Counted from the stretch's first letter, positions 1 to 9,092 are shown. The stretch: 64,000 nucleotides of DNA from Synechococcus sp. Cruz-7E5 (GCF_024345995.1 NZ_JAGQCE010000008.1:1-64000), one strand, 5' to 3'. A program made the numbers and translations. Notes: generated from the letters alone by a model not told the origin.

Positions 1-116
1 TTTTCGGTACATCTGCAGCGTTCAGCAGTTGTAGCAATCGTCAATTGCCCTGTTCGAGGCCAGTTTATCGGGTCTCGATCACTGAAACAAGTTGCGCCGC
101 AGTCGATCTGGCTTTT
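1..116. other. Window-edge spacer, no supported gene
   Basis: This AT-richer stretch lies downstream of the first acyltransferase on the minus strand. I see no complete reading frame with family similarity. The start of a further minus-strand gene could lie here, cut off by the window edge, but nothing recognisable can be read. Confidence 0.4.
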
Positions 117-692
117 TCAGGAGTCCCTAAGTACCTTTACTACTCTTGCAGGATCGCCTGCTACCACAGCGTTGCTCGGTATTGGAAAGTCAACAGTGCA
201 ACCTGCTGCAACAACAGAGTTGTTGCCAATATTTGCTCCCGACAGCACTCGAGAGCCTGTTCCCAGCCAGACATTGTCGCCAATCTTGATCGTATTGCCA
301 TCCCTGCTTGTGTGATTCTTTTTCCTTGGTCTTGTTCCCACGGAATTGGCATTCCACCCGTATTGCATAGGAATCGCCACTTCACTATCGGCAATCACAA
401 CTTCGTGAGCCAAGAAGCAGTAATCACCAATTTCAACTCTCTGGTTGCTGCATATAATCACTCCAACCAGGGTGCAATAGCTACCGATAGAGATACTGGC
501 CTTTGGCCCAAGGTCAAAGAAGGTTCCATCATACAATCCCGTATTGCTCCCAACTTGAACTCCATTGCCTGCTTGCGACATAAAGTGAAGAAATGCGTAG
601 CTGCTGTATAGCCAGCTTGATTCTCCAATCTCAATATTTTTTGGAAGACTTTGGTTGTACCAGTCGTGCCTCAAGCTTTTGTGAATATCCAT
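117..692 (-). CDS. Left-handed beta-helix O-acyltransferase (WcaF/WbbJ-like)
   Basis: This 191-residue protein is built of imperfect hexapeptide repeats (I/V-G-D/N pattern) through most of its length. Examples are VEIGDYCFLAHEV in the middle and a C-terminal block beginning IKIGDNVWLG. That is the parallel beta-helix fold of acetyl-CoA-dependent sugar O-acetyltransferases, and the His in LAHEV is a candidate catalytic base. It probably decorates a surface polysaccharide in the cytoplasm. It follows a second acyltransferase by 26 bases and the glycosyltransferase fusion, all on one strand, so an operon is likely. The substrate cannot be told from sequence. The DNA is AT-richer than most of the window, which hints at recent acquisition. 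Confidence 0.85.
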   Translation of the reverse strand: MDIHKSLRHDWYNQSLPKNIEIGESSWLYSSYAFLHFMSQAGNGVQVGSNTGLYDGTFFDLGPKASISIGSYCTLVGVIICSNQRVEIGDYCFLAHEVVIADSEVAIPMQYGWNANSVGTRPRKKNHTSRDGNTIKIGDNVWLGTGSRVLSGANIGNNSVVAAGCTVDFPIPSNAVVAGDPARVVKVLRDS

Positions 693-718
693 GTCGAAAA
701 GTGGTGGGGGGTAAACGA

Positions 719-1315
719 CTAAACAATACTGGCTGGATTCCCAGCTACAACGCTACTTCTTGGCACATCGCGCGTGACAACTGAGCCCGCCCTGATGCAT
801 GCGCCTGCGCCAATTCTAACTCCCTTAAGAATGATAGCCCCAATGCCAATCTCTACGTCATCGTCGATTTGTACGGGAGAGGAGATGAAGGGTGGTCTTC
901 CTTTTGGGCTTCCACCAGGTCTGCTTGCGATGGCATCGCGCTTTCTTTGCTGTGGGTCGACAGGATGAAAGTCAGCATCAGCGATCGTCACGTGATACGA
1001 GATCTTCACACGGTTCCCGATCTGGATGTGTTCGTGGCACATGAACACAGGCCCCACCAGGATGCAATCATCTCCAATCTCCAAAAGACCCGTGGGTTCT
1101 ATGTTAAACGTGGCCCAGGTGTAGGCCTTCACTCGGTCACCGATTACCAATCCCGGATTCCGCTGGCTTCTGAAGCGATCAAAACTTCCTTTTCGCTCCA
1201 GCCAGCACCCTTCGCCAATCCGTATATTCTTAGGCAAGGATAAGTAATCCCATCCTCCGGTGAGCTCTTTGAAAAAGTTGCTCTCCGAAGGCTCTTTCAT
1301 TGTTGGCGTATTCAC
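719..1315 (-). CDS. Left-handed beta-helix O-acyltransferase, second copy
   Basis: This 198-residue hexapeptide-repeat transferase is related to but distinct from its downstream neighbour. Both share an N-terminal motif SLPKNI(E/R)IGE. An internal ADADFHP segment resembles the active-site loop of WbbJ-type O-acetyltransferases, and the C-terminus has the usual VVAGNPA ending. The start codon overlaps the stop of the upstream glycosyltransferase fusion by 4 bases, so translation is probably coupled. Its likely role is acetylation of an extracellular polysaccharide or lipid-linked sugar. The two adjacent copies may act on different positions of one repeat unit, which is inference. Confidence 0.85.
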   Translation of the reverse strand: MNTPTMKEPSESNFFKELTGGWDYLSLPKNIRIGEGCWLERKGSFDRFRSQRNPGLVIGDRVKAYTWATFNIEPTGLLEIGDDCILVGPVFMCHEHIQIGNRVKISYHVTIADADFHPVDPQQRKRDAIASRPGGSPKGRPPFISSPVQIDDDVEIGIGAIILKGVRIGAGACIRAGSVVTRDVPRSSVVAGNPASIV

Positions 1316-3801
1316 TTCGGTGGTGCAGGAGTGAGATCCAGCTTCTTCGCTGATATCTTCACCATATCACCAAGCGCTGTGGCCATGCAGCTCATCTGCG
1401 ACCGGAACGCCCACAGCAAGGCAATGCCCGGGATTGCCATCAGGAGAGCTGCGATCACGCTCTTGCACGCGATCACAATCACGAACAGGACTGCCCACAT
1501 CGCAAACAGTATCTGCGCAAGCCCGGACAGCCTCAGCTTCAGCTTGAGACGATGCAACCGTTCATAACCACCATGAATCTCAGTTGCCGTGTACACATAG
1601 CACCAGGCCCAGAGCCCCTGCTGCACACGGAAATCCCACCGTTCCCAGCCATTCTGGATATTTACAAAATACTTCTTTTCCTGCAGCTGGTTAATCACAT
1701 CCTTGAGGATGATGTCCCTTTCGATGCCTTTGTCTGACCAGAAATTCAACCCATAGGTTCTCTGTAGTGGAAATCGTGTCCTGAGGGGTGTCGCGCTCTG
1801 ACGTGACGGTGCTCCCTCCTTCCCCAGCAGCTTCCTCCTCCACTTGTACCGCTCAATGCTCCGCACCAGCGGGCCGCCCAGAATCAGGTAGCTGATCAGC
1901 AGCCGGCTACGCAGCCCCGTGAAGCGGGGATCCACGGGGGCTCGCCATGCCGAAATGAGGCTGCTCCCCAGTGTGATCAACACTGGAATGGCTCCAAGCA
2001 GCAGCCCAACGCCGGCCAGGGGCGACAGCACCAGCATCGCCAGACCGAAGACGTTCCATTCCAGGGTCTGCGGTAGGTAGGTCCACAGGCTGGCGGGACG
2101 TTGGTAAAGGCTCTGGAACGGAGCCATGCCAAACACGCCCGAATAGATGAACGGTTTCCCCGGCAGCAGCGACGTGCTCAGATCGCCGTAGATCCTCCCG
2201 AGCCAGCGTGCCTGGCCCAGCAGGTTGAACCGTTCCGGGTGCTTGTAGTACACCATCGCCTCGGCCTTGCCATAGCCCCGCTGCTGGTTGAAGTAGTCCT
2301 TCACGGTGTTGCGGCGGAAGTGCCACACCTGGGCCGAGGGGCTGAATCCGATCGAATGGCCTGCGTCCTGCAGGCGCCAGCAGATGTCCACATCGTCGCC
2401 CGCGGCTCGGTACTGGGCATCAAACCCCCCCAGATCCCGCAGCACATCCGCCTTGAAGGCCATGTTGCAGCCGGCGATGTGCTCGGCCTCCATATCGTCG
2501 ATCAGCACATGGGTGGGGCCTCCGGGCGACACGGCCACGGCAGAGGGCACCAGGGAGTCTTCCGGTGGTGGCAGGTTCGGCCCCCCAACCGCCACTTCGC
2601 CAGTGATCCGGAACCCATGCACCAGATAGGTGATCCAGTCGGGGTCCACATCGCAGTCGGCATCGGTGTAGGCCACAATCTCGCCTGTGGCTGCCTCCAG
2701 GCCCACGTTGCGTGCCACGCTCAGACCCTTGTTCTCCTGGCAGATCAGGCGGATGTAGGGGTACTTCCGGCAGATGTCCAGGGTGCCGTCGTTGGAGCCG
2801 TCGTTCACCACGATCACCTCGTAGTTCGGGTAGCGAACGGTTTCCAGCGCTGCCAGGCAGGTGTCGATCGTGCGGTCGGCGTTGTAGGCGCACACCACCA
2901 CCGACACCTTCGGGCATTCGGCCGGCAGCGGCGGTAGCGGCTCCTGGTAGTAGCGCTTCACCACGTCGAACGCCGGCTTCGGTTGGCGCTCGGCGCTCAC
3001 CACCCCGAAGGCCCAGTCGGTGATCGCATGACCGCCGGTGAACCATTCGTCGGTCCAGGCGAACACCACCGTGCCCGCCGCTCCCATCTCGAAGCTCGTC
3101 CTGAGTTTCTGGTCGAGGATGTGGGCCTGACCCTCCACACCCTCGCGGATCGAGTCGGCTCCGAACTCGCTCAGCACCAGAGGCTTGTTGCCGGCCAGGT
3201 TCTGCAGCCGGCCCAGGTATTTCTGGAATACCTCCTGACGGTGCAGGTATACGTTGAAGCAATGGAAGTCGACGAAGTCGAGCTCGAGATACTCCGTGGA
3301 GGGGAAGTTGGCATAGCTCACCAGAGCATCAGGATCACTGCCCCGGATCAGTTCGGTGAGCTCCCGCAGAAAGTTTTGCACCTTCTCCGCACCATGCCAG
3401 CGGATGATGTCGGACGGAATCTCGTTGCCAACCATATAGCAGAACAGCGAGTTGTATCCCTTGCATTCCTCCACTACTGCCGTGACAGCTATGCGGATCT
3501 CCTTCTGAACGGCCTTCGAATCCAGGAAGGTGACGTGCTCCGCCCAGGGAATCCCAGCCATCACCAGGAGATTCCACTGCTCCGCCAGTTCCAACAGCCA
3601 GGCGGGTGGCGAGGTGTAGGTGCGAAGGCAGTTCACACCCAGCTCCCGCATCAAGGCAAAATCCCGAACAACCTGCTCCTTCTCCGGAAACTGGCGGCCG
3701 TGGGAAGCCTCTTTGAAGGGTCCGTAACTAACCCCCTTAGGATATACTTTTGCTTCCCCTCTCACGAAAAATTTTCCGGCCGTGCGGATGCCTGCGCTCA
3801 T
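1312..3801 (-). CDS. Glycoside-hydrolase-like TIM barrel fused to family 2 glycosyltransferase, membrane-anchored
   Basis: With the start at the ATG just before the first conserved segment (SAGIRTAGKFFV) the protein has 829 residues. Residues ~10-285 look like the TIM-barrel part of GH2-like glycosidases, with candidate acid/base Glu127 in GNEIP and nucleophile Glu212 in SEFGAD. From ~298 there is a GT-A family 2 glycosyltransferase (VSVVVCAYNADRTI, VVNDGSNDGT, and TDADCD as the metal-binding DxD region). Hydrophobic stretches around 600-660 and near 770-810 should anchor it in the membrane. A longer reading frame extends to 3996 but adds 65 unrelated residues that overlap the divergent epimerase. 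The product is probably an exopolysaccharide-building enzyme whose hydrolase-like part trims or binds the chain. It heads a run with two acyltransferases. Confidence 0.85.
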   Translation of the reverse strand: MSAGIRTAGKFFVRGEAKVYPKGVSYGPFKEASHGRQFPEKEQVVRDFALMRELGVNCLRTYTSPPAWLLELAEQWNLLVMAGIPWAEHVTFLDSKAVQKEIRIAVTAVVEECKGYNSLFCYMVGNEIPSDIIRWHGAEKVQNFLRELTELIRGSDPDALVSYANFPSTEYLELDFVDFHCFNVYLHRQEVFQKYLGRLQNLAGNKPLVLSEFGADSIREGVEGQAHILDQKLRTSFEMGAAGTVVFAWTDEWFTGGHAITDWAFGVVSAERQPKPAFDVVKRYYQEPLPPLPAECPKVSVVVCAYNADRTIDTCLAALETVRYPNYEVIVVNDGSNDGTLDICRKYPYIRLICQENKGLSVARNVGLEAATGEIVAYTDADCDVDPDWITYLVHGFRITGEVAVGGPNLPPPEDSLVPSAVAVSPGGPTHVLIDDMEAEHIAGCNMAFKADVLRDLGGFDAQYRAAGDDVDICWRLQDAGHSIGFSPSAQVWHFRRNTVKDYFNQQRGYGKAEAMVYYKHPERFNLLGQARWLGRIYGDLSTSLLPGKPFIYSGVFGMAPFQSLYQRPASLWTYLPQTLEWNVFGLAMLVLSPLAGVGLLLGAIPVLITLGSSLISAWRAPVDPRFTGLRSRLLISYLILGGPLVRSIERYKWRRKLLGKEGAPSRQSATPLRTRFPLQRTYGLNFWSDKGIERDIILKDVINQLQEKKYFVNIQNGWERWDFRVQQGLWAWCYVYTATEIHGGYERLHRLKLKLRLSGLAQILFAMWAVLFVIVIACKSVIAALLMAIPGIALLWAFRSQMSCMATALGDMVKISAKKLDLTPAPPK

Positions 3802-3969
3802 GTTGGTGGGGGAGTGAAACTGATTGCGATCTGATTGCCAGAATATACACCATTGGCCCGTTTTCGTCAGCTTTCCCTCTGACGAAGCCAGGAGAGATCG
3901 GCCTGCTCGCTCCCCCGCAGTGGTCATGGAAGAATGGACTGTCCTTGTGGTTTTCCCGGCTCCTTGTTG

Positions 3970-5019
3970 GTGAATCCTGACCCTGCAGAGGCACACGGTC
4001 CTCTCCTGCTCACCGGCGTCGCCGGCTTCATCGGGGCAAACGTTTGCCTGAAGCTTCTGGAACGTGGCGATTCTGTGGTCGGTCTCGACAACCTCAATCC
4101 CTATTACGACCCGGACCTCAAGCAGGCGCGGTTGGAGCGGATCAAAGCGGTTTCCAGCTCAGGTCACGGAGACTTCCGCTTCCACAGCCTCGATCTGGAG
4201 GACGGTGAGGCGATCGCCGCTCTCTTCACTTCAGAGCGCCCCCGCGCCGTGATCCACCTCGCCGCCCAGGCAGGCGTGCGCTACTCGATCGACAATCCTT
4301 CCGCCTACATCCAGAGCAACCTGGTGGGCTTTGGGAACATCCTCGAGGGCTGCCGTCACCATGGTGTGGAACACCTGGTCTATGCCTCCAGCAGCTCGGT
4401 GTATGGCGGCAACCGGCGCATGCCCTTCTCAGAGCAGCATCCGGTGAACCATCCGGTGAGCCTGTATGCCGCCACCAAGAAGGCAAATGAGTTGATGGCT
4501 CACACCTACAGCCATCTCTACGGGCTGCCGGCCACGGGGCTGCGCTTTTTCACCGTCTATGGCCCCTGGGGCCGTCCGGATATGGCGCCGATGCTGTTCG
4601 CCAAGGCGATCCTGGCGGGTGAGCCGATCCGGGTGTTTAACCACGGCCGCATGGAGCGCGACTTCACCTATATCGACGACATCGTCGAGGGGGTGATCCG
4701 CTGCCTCGACAAGCCGGCCACCCCGGATCCAGGCTTCGATCCGCTTGATCCCAACCCGGCCACGGCGGCGGCTCCCCACCGGATCTTCAACATCGGCAAC
4801 AGCCAACCCACACCACTGCTGCGCTTCATTGAGGTGCTCGAAGAGGCCCTCGGCGTGAAGGCCATCCCCCAGTTCGAGCCCATGCAACCGGGGGATGTTG
4901 CCGCCACCGCCGCTGACACCTCAGCGCTCGAGGCCTGGATTGGCTTCGCTCCTCAAACTCCGCTCGAGGTGGGGATTGGCCATTTCGCCCGCTGGTATCG
5001 CGAGTATTACGGCGTCTGA
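3970..5019 (+). CDS. NAD-dependent sugar epimerase, UDP-glucuronate 4-epimerase type
   Basis: This is an extended short-chain dehydrogenase of about 349 residues. It has the Rossmann motif GVAGFIG near the N-terminus, a Ser triad member in YASSSSVYG, the catalytic YAATK, and RFFTVYGPWGRPDMA. The last is typical of UDP-glucuronate/galacturonate 4-epimerases. It would supply a uronic acid donor for the polysaccharide genes diverging to its left. The chosen GTG leaves about 12 residues before the nucleotide-binding motif. An in-frame ATG at 3934 would add 12 more residues and cannot be excluded. A strong terminator follows 38 bases after the stop. Confidence 0.9.
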   Translation: MNPDPAEAHGPLLLTGVAGFIGANVCLKLLERGDSVVGLDNLNPYYDPDLKQARLERIKAVSSSGHGDFRFHSLDLEDGEAIAALFTSERPRAVIHLAAQAGVRYSIDNPSAYIQSNLVGFGNILEGCRHHGVEHLVYASSSSVYGGNRRMPFSEQHPVNHPVSLYAATKKANELMAHTYSHLYGLPATGLRFFTVYGPWGRPDMAPMLFAKAILAGEPIRVFNHGRMERDFTYIDDIVEGVIRCLDKPATPDPGFDPLDPNPATAAAPHRIFNIGNSQPTPLLRFIEVLEEALGVKAIPQFEPMQPGDVAATAADTSALEAWIGFAPQTPLEVGIGHFARWYREYYGV

Positions 5020-5057
5020 GGGCACCAGCCAGGGATCTTGGCGGCCGGTCGGGCTGC

Positions 5058-5094
5058 CATAAAAAAGGGCCCCAGCGGGGCCCTTTTTTATGGC
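5058..5094. terminator. Bidirectional intrinsic terminator
   Basis: A perfect inverted repeat has 17-base arms (5058-5074 and 5078-5094) and a three-base loop AGC. The GC-rich core GGGCCCC is flanked by six A on the left and six T on the right, so it can terminate transcription from both strands. It lies between the convergent ends of the epimerase gene and the psbEFLJ operon. Confidence 0.93.
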
Positions 5095-5109
5095 TGTGAT
5101 GCTGAAGAT

Positions 5110-5310
5110 TCAGGCCGAACCCAGGCCCACGTAGGAGCCATAGAAGAACAGACCCACCACGAAGATCACCGCGATGCCACCGGCGGTGGCCACGAGCCAG
5201 AGGGGGAGAACCCCTTCGGTCCAGCGGCTCTTCCAGGCCACGGCGGGCCTGCCATCAGGAAGACGGTCGGGAAGTCGACCATCAGGCAAACCGGATTTCT
5301 TGCCGCTCAT
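5110..5310 (-). CDS. psbJ: Photosystem II protein PsbJ
   Basis: The 66-residue protein has one transmembrane helix ([18 protein letters not shown]) and ends in [12 protein letters not shown], the invariant PsbJ C-terminus. PsbJ is a thylakoid subunit near cytochrome b559 and the QB exchange channel and affects electron flow within PSII. The N-terminal ~30 residues, rich in Gly, Pro and Asp, form the longer extension seen in picocyanobacteria. It is the last gene of psbE-psbF-psbL-psbJ, 15 bases after psbL, and is followed by the strong terminator. Confidence 0.97.
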   Translation of the reverse strand: MSGKKSGLPDGRLPDRLPDGRPAVAWKSRWTEGVLPLWLVATAGGIAVIFVVGLFFYGSYVGLGSA

Positions 5311-5325
5311 GGCTGTGTCTCCCGT

Positions 5326-5445
5326 TCAGTTGAAAAAGTAGCTGGAGAAAAGCACTCCGGTGACGAACACAAACAGAAGCCCCAGATAGAGGCTCGTGCG
5401 GTTCAGTTCGACCGGAAGGTTGTTCGGGTTTTGATTGCGCTGCAT
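5326..5445 (-). CDS. psbL: Photosystem II protein PsbL
   Basis: This small protein of 39 residues starts MQRNQNPN and ends LFSSYFFN, both diagnostic of PsbL. One transmembrane helix ([12 protein letters not shown]) places it in the thylakoid membrane at the PSII dimer interface. A longer reading frame continues upstream into psbF, but the family start is the ATG eight bases after the psbF stop. Confidence 0.97.
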   Translation of the reverse strand: MQRNQNPNNLPVELNRTSLYLGLLFVFVTGVLFSSYFFN

Positions 5446-5453
5446 GGCGATGT

Positions 5454-5588
5454 TCAGCGACGGACGAACTGCATGGCTGCCAGGGCACCCAGGAAAAAGA
5501 CCGTGGGGATACCCAGCGCATGCAACGACAACCACCGAACCGTGAAGATCGGATAGTTGCGGGGCGTGGTGCTCGGTGACTGGGTCAT
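5454..5588 (-). CDS. psbF: Cytochrome b559 beta subunit PsbF
   Basis: The reading frame encodes 44 residues ([19 protein letters not shown] and onward to FVRR). It carries the conserved [14 protein letters not shown] segment, whose His is an axial ligand of the cytochrome b559 haem shared with PsbE. It is only 3 bases downstream of psbE and 8 bases upstream of psbL, so the four genes form a single operon. The protein is a single-pass thylakoid subunit of PSII. Confidence 0.97.
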   Translation of the reverse strand: MTQSPSTTPRNYPIFTVRWLSLHALGIPTVFFLGALAAMQFVRR

Positions 5589-5591
5589 GGC

Positions 5592-5840
5592 TTATTGCAA
5601 GCGCTGATCGAGCTGGCTCTTGCCTTCGTAGCGCTCACTCACCACCGGTGCCTTGGCTTCCTGGGCCTGGAAGTAGGCATCGGGGCGAGGCGTACCGAAG
5701 GCGTCGTAAGCCAGGCCGGTGGAGACGAACAGAAAGCCCGCCAGAAAAATCGCCGGCAAGGTGACGGCGTGGATCACCCAGTAACGGATGCTCGTAATAA
5801 TCTCGAAGAACGGACGTTCTCCGGTGGAGCCGGCAGCCAT
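5592..5840 (-). CDS. psbE: Cytochrome b559 alpha subunit PsbE
   Basis: This 82-residue protein begins [19 protein letters not shown] and contains [18 protein letters not shown], with the haem-ligand His in the IHAVT segment. The lumenal tail (GTPRPDAYF and onward) has the family form. A start four codons upstream is possible, but the chosen ATG matches PsbE of other cyanobacteria. It is first in the psbEFLJ operon. The operon promoter should lie in the 87 bases before it or upstream with ycf48, which is on the same strand. Confidence 0.97.
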   Translation of the reverse strand: MAAGSTGERPFFEIITSIRYWVIHAVTLPAIFLAGFLFVSTGLAYDAFGTPRPDAYFQAQEAKAPVVSERYEGKSQLDQRLQ

Positions 5841-5927
5841 AGCAGCGGGCAATTCAGCTAATGGATCTTAGGCCTTGGGGTGGCTTTCAGGCGAGCGGAG
5901 CCCCCTGTTGGTTACAGATGGATGCAG

Positions 5928-6923
5928 TCAGCCCACCCAGCGCAGCAGGTTGCCCCGCTCCCCCAGCAGGAAACCCTTGCCGTCGCCGCTGAAGACGATC
6001 CGGGTGAAGTTGGTGGGCTGGGAGCCCCCCAGGGGATCCCGCTTCCAGCTGGAGCCACCGTCCTCACTCACCAGCAGCGTGCCGCTGCCGCCGCCGGCCC
6101 AGATGGCGCCGTTGGGATCCCAGGCCATGTCGAGGTAGCCGTAGCCGTTGGTGATCGGGATCACCGCCTTGCTCCAGGCCTCCACGTCATCCCCATCGGG
6201 GTTGAAGCGCAGCTGGGCGCCGCGGGTGACCATCCAGAGCTTGCCGTCGGGCTGGAAGCCCATGCTCTGCAACCGTTGGCTGCTGATGCGCTGGTGGGGC
6301 TGCCAGGTGGCCTGGCCCGGTTCCCAGGTGGCGAAGAAGTTGCCCAGGCTGGAGACGCTCACGTAGCGGCCATCGGGGGAACGGCGCAGGTCGCGCACGG
6401 CGCCGGCGGCATCGCTCACCTCGGCCTGCCAGCTGCCGCCGCCATCAACGGTGCGGTAGATGGCGCCGACGGTGGTGGCCAGCTCGGCCTTGCCGCGGGC
6501 CAGGGCCGTGATCAGGTATGGATCGCCGGGCAGCTTGGTGTCCAGCAGCAGGCGCTCCCAGTTCTGGCCCCCATCGGTGCTGTGCAGCAGCAGGCCGGGC
6601 TGGCCGGCGATCCAGCCCTCCTGGCCGGTGAAGTCGATGCTGAGCAGGCGGAAGTTCTCGTCTTCCGGCAGGGCGAGGGCTCGGGTCTCCCAGCTGGCGC
6701 CGCCATCGTCGGTTTCGAGGATCAGGCGGTTGCTGCCCACCAGGAAGCCGTGGCGATCGTCGGTGAAGGCCACGTCGAGGGGATTGGAGCGGGTGTCGAG
6801 GGCGATGGGCTGCCAGGGGCTGCTGGCGGCCACGGGCAGGCCGGTGGTGACGCAGCCGCCGAGGCCGAAGGCCAGGCCCGCGGCCAGCACCAGGCCGAGC
6901 AGGGAAGAGAACAGGCGTTTCAC
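5928..6923 (-). CDS. ycf48: Photosystem II assembly factor Ycf48 (HCF136)
   Basis: The 331-residue protein has a lipoprotein signal peptide (hydrophobic core then LGGC, lipid-attachment Cys about residue 24). It continues with repeated beta-propeller blades carrying TxDGGxxW motifs such as ETDDGGASWE, STDGGQNWER and SEDGGSSWKR. Ycf48 binds newly made D1 and early PSII assembly intermediates on the lumenal side. Its position between rubA and psbE is the conserved cyanobacterial order, linking assembly factors to their targets. The gap to rubA is 5 bases, so the two are probably cotranscribed. Confidence 0.96.
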   Translation of the reverse strand: MKRLFSSLLGLVLAAGLAFGLGGCVTTGLPVAASSPWQPIALDTRSNPLDVAFTDDRHGFLVGSNRLILETDDGGASWETRALALPEDENFRLLSIDFTGQEGWIAGQPGLLLHSTDGGQNWERLLLDTKLPGDPYLITALARGKAELATTVGAIYRTVDGGGSWQAEVSDAAGAVRDLRRSPDGRYVSVSSLGNFFATWEPGQATWQPHQRISSQRLQSMGFQPDGKLWMVTRGAQLRFNPDGDDVEAWSKAVIPITNGYGYLDMAWDPNGAIWAGGGSGTLLVSEDGGSSWKRDPLGGSQPTNFTRIVFSGDGKGFLLGERGNLLRWVG

Positions 6924-6928
6924 GGGAC

Positions 6929-7297
6929 TCAGCGCAGGGAATAGAGAGAGAGGAAGAAGGCGAACGCCAGCGCGAAGCCCCCGAAGATCAGCACGTTCTT
7001 CTGGCCGGGGGTGAGCTTGTTCACGCCGAGGCCGAAATTGAGGTTCTCCTCGAAGCCGCTGGGCTTGTTGCGCGGGCCGATGTCGCGGAAGGCCCCCACA
7101 CGGCTGCGGCAGACCGGGCAGCGGAAGCCGATCGGATCGAGCGATGCGAAGGGGGTGCCGGGGACGATCGCCAGTTTGGCGATGCCCTCTTCCGGGTCAT
7201 AGACGAAACCGCAGCTGCGGCACTCGTAGCGGTGGGTGTCGGGATCGCTTGTCTGCTCCGGAGCTCGTTCCTCGTCGCTGTCGTGCCCGTTGCCCAT
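6929..7297 (-). CDS. rubA: Membrane-anchored rubredoxin RubA
   Basis: From the ATG encoding [10 protein letters not shown] the protein has 122 residues. It holds a rubredoxin domain with two iron-binding pairs, CRSCG and CPVCR, and the segment FVYDPEEG. A single C-terminal helix ([18 protein letters not shown]) anchors it to the thylakoid. RubA is a one-iron electron carrier required for photosystem assembly. The longer frame to 7387 would overlap ndhC and is not used. It is divergent from ndhC across 88 bases, which should hold both promoters. Confidence 0.95.
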   Translation of the reverse strand: MGNGHDSDEERAPEQTSDPDTHRYECRSCGFVYDPEEGIAKLAIVPGTPFASLDPIGFRCPVCRSRVGAFRDIGPRNKPSGFEENLNFGLGVNKLTPGQKNVLIFGGFALAFAFFLSLYSLR

Positions 7298-7385
7298 GGC
7301 GCTGGCCCCTCTGCCGTTGACTCGGACTCTATCCAGGCGTTCTCTGCCGACGGATGCCAGACTGCGCCCCAGGTTGGGCCCCTTC

Positions 7386-7748
7386 ATGTTCGTGCTTCCC
7401 GGCTACGACGCCTTTCTGGGCTTTCTGCTGATCGCGGCGGCAGTGCCCGTGCTGGCTCTGGTCACCAACAAGTTGGTGGCTCCCAAATCCCGTGATGGGG
7501 AGCGCCGCCTCACCTACGAATCGGGTATGGAGCCGATCGGTGGCGCCTGGATCCAGTTCAATATTCGTTATTACATGTTCGCTCTGGTCTTCGTCATCTT
7601 CGACGTTGAGACCGTCTTCCTCTATCCCTGGGCCGTGGCGTTCCACCGCCTGGGTCTGCTGGCCTTCATCGAAGCCCTCATCTTCATCTCGATCCTCGTG
7701 GTGGCCCTCGCCTACGCCTGGCGCAAGGGTGCCCTCGAGTGGAGCTGA
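7386..7748 (+). CDS. ndhC: NAD(P)H-quinone oxidoreductase subunit 3 (NdhC)
   Basis: The 120-residue membrane subunit has three helices. Its signatures are [29 protein letters not shown] and [11 protein letters not shown]. The start at [10 protein letters not shown] matches the family; upstream in-frame ATGs lie over the rubA leader. NdhC belongs to the membrane arm near the quinone site of the photosynthetic NDH-1 complex, which runs cyclic electron flow and respiration. It begins the ndhC-ndhK-ndhJ operon. Confidence 0.97.
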   Translation: MFVLPGYDAFLGFLLIAAAVPVLALVTNKLVAPKSRDGERRLTYESGMEPIGGAWIQFNIRYYMFALVFVIFDVETVFLYPWAVAFHRLGLLAFIEALIFISILVVALAYAWRKGALEWS

Positions 7749-7782
7749 TCCCCAGCCATCCGGAATCCCGACCAGTCGAACG

Positions 7783-8544
7783 ATGACCATCACCCCGTCC
7801 AGCCCCGGAATCAGCGAAGCCCCCTCGATCGAGGCCCTGCGCGATCTGCGTGCCGCCACCTGCAACCCGGTGGGTGCCCCCACGGTCACCTCGGATCTCT
7901 CCGAGAACGTGATCCTCACCAGCCTCGATGACCTGCACAACTGGGCCCGACTCAGCAGCCTCTGGCCCCTGCTCTACGGCACGGCCTGTTGCTTCATCGA
8001 GTTCGCGGCCCTGATCGGTTCCCGCTTCGACTTCGACCGTTTCGGCCTGGTGCCCCGCTCCAGCCCGCGCCAGGCCGATCTGCTGATCACGGCCGGAACG
8101 GTCACGATGAAGATGGCGCCGGCTCTGGTGCGGCTCTATGAGCAGATGCCCGAGCCCAAATACGTGATCGCCATGGGGGCCTGCACGATCACCGGCGGGA
8201 TGTTCTCCGCCGACTCCACCACGGCCGTGCGTGGCGTCGACAAGCTGATCCCCGTCGACCTCTACATCCCAGGCTGCCCGCCTCGGCCGGAAGCCATCTT
8301 CGATGCGGTGATCAAGCTGCGCAAGAAGGTGGGGAACGAGGCCCTCGCCGAGCGGGGCAACCTGCAACCCACCCACCGCTACCTCACGATCGAGCACGCC
8401 ATGAAAGCGGTGGAGCCGATCGTGACCGGTGCCTATCTGCGGGCGGAGAGCCAGCAGGCCGCCTTCGCCGCCGGGGCCGGGCTGCCCCTTGCCACCCCAG
8501 AACCTGAAGCCCTCGCCGCCACCAGCTCCTCCAGCGATGCCTGA
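7783..8544 (+). CDS. ndhK: NAD(P)H-quinone oxidoreductase subunit K (NdhK)
   Basis: This 253-residue protein carries the N2-cluster ligands of the PSST/NuoB family: the adjacent Cys pair in [11 protein letters not shown], one Cys in [10 protein letters not shown] and one in [10 protein letters not shown]. It sits at the junction of the peripheral and membrane arms of NDH-1 and passes electrons to plastoquinone. The C-terminal ~40 residues, rich in Ala and Pro, form the variable tail. It starts 34 bases after ndhC and overlaps ndhJ by 8 bases, so coupled translation is likely. Confidence 0.97.
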   Translation: MTITPSSPGISEAPSIEALRDLRAATCNPVGAPTVTSDLSENVILTSLDDLHNWARLSSLWPLLYGTACCFIEFAALIGSRFDFDRFGLVPRSSPRQADLLITAGTVTMKMAPALVRLYEQMPEPKYVIAMGACTITGGMFSADSTTAVRGVDKLIPVDLYIPGCPPRPEAIFDAVIKLRKKVGNEALAERGNLQPTHRYLTIEHAMKAVEPIVTGAYLRAESQQAAFAAGAGLPLATPEPEALAATSSSSDA

Positions 8545-9070
8545 ACCCACCACCGAGCTCAGCCCCGCCCCGATCGGCGCCGTCAGCCAGTGGCTGACGG
8601 ATCAGGGCTTCGACCACCAGCCCCTGCCCGCCGATCACCTCGGTGTGGAGATCATCGGGGTGGAGCCGATCTTCCTGCCTGTGGTGGCCGCCGCCCTCAA
8701 GGCCTGGGGCTTCGATTACCTGCAGTGCCAGGGCGGCTACGACGAAGGTCCCGGCGGCCGACTGGTCAGCTTCTATCACCTGGTGAAGCTGGCGGCGGCG
8801 GTGGCCCATGGACCCTCCCCCACCAAACCCCCTGAAGAGGTGCGACTGAAGGTGTTCCTTGAGCGCGGCGGCGATCTCTCCATCCCCACCCTTTACGGCC
8901 TGTTCCGTGGCGCCGACTGGCAGGAGCGGGAAACCTTCGACATGTTCGGCATCACCTACTCAGGCCACCCCCATCCCAAGCGCCTGCTGATGCCCGAAGA
9001 CTGGAAGGGTTACCCCCTGCGCAAGGACTACGTCCAGCCCGACTTCTACGAGATGCAGGACGCCTACTGA
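8537..9070 (+). CDS. ndhJ: NAD(P)H-quinone oxidoreductase subunit J (NdhJ)
   Basis: The 177-residue protein matches the 30-kDa/NuoC family. Its signatures are [31 protein letters not shown] and [17 protein letters not shown]. It is a peripheral-arm subunit contacting NdhK and NdhH. The ATG lies inside the end of ndhK, in the shared ATGCCTGA. It ends the operon, 22 bases from the convergent yvcK-like gene, with no obvious terminator hairpin between them. Confidence 0.96.
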   Translation: MPEPTTELSPAPIGAVSQWLTDQGFDHQPLPADHLGVEIIGVEPIFLPVVAAALKAWGFDYLQCQGGYDEGPGGRLVSFYHLVKLAAAVAHGPSPTKPPEEVRLKVFLERGGDLSIPTLYGLFRGADWQERETFDMFGITYSGHPHPKRLLMPEDWKGYPLRKDYVQPDFYEMQDAY

Positions 9071-9092
9071 GCCCCGCATTTCTGAGCTCCGC

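Noticed and set aside
3802-3996. N-terminal extension of the glycosyltransferase fusion
   Set aside because: The 65 extra residues have no similarity and overlap the divergent epimerase start; the internal ATG at 3801 directly precedes the conserved region.
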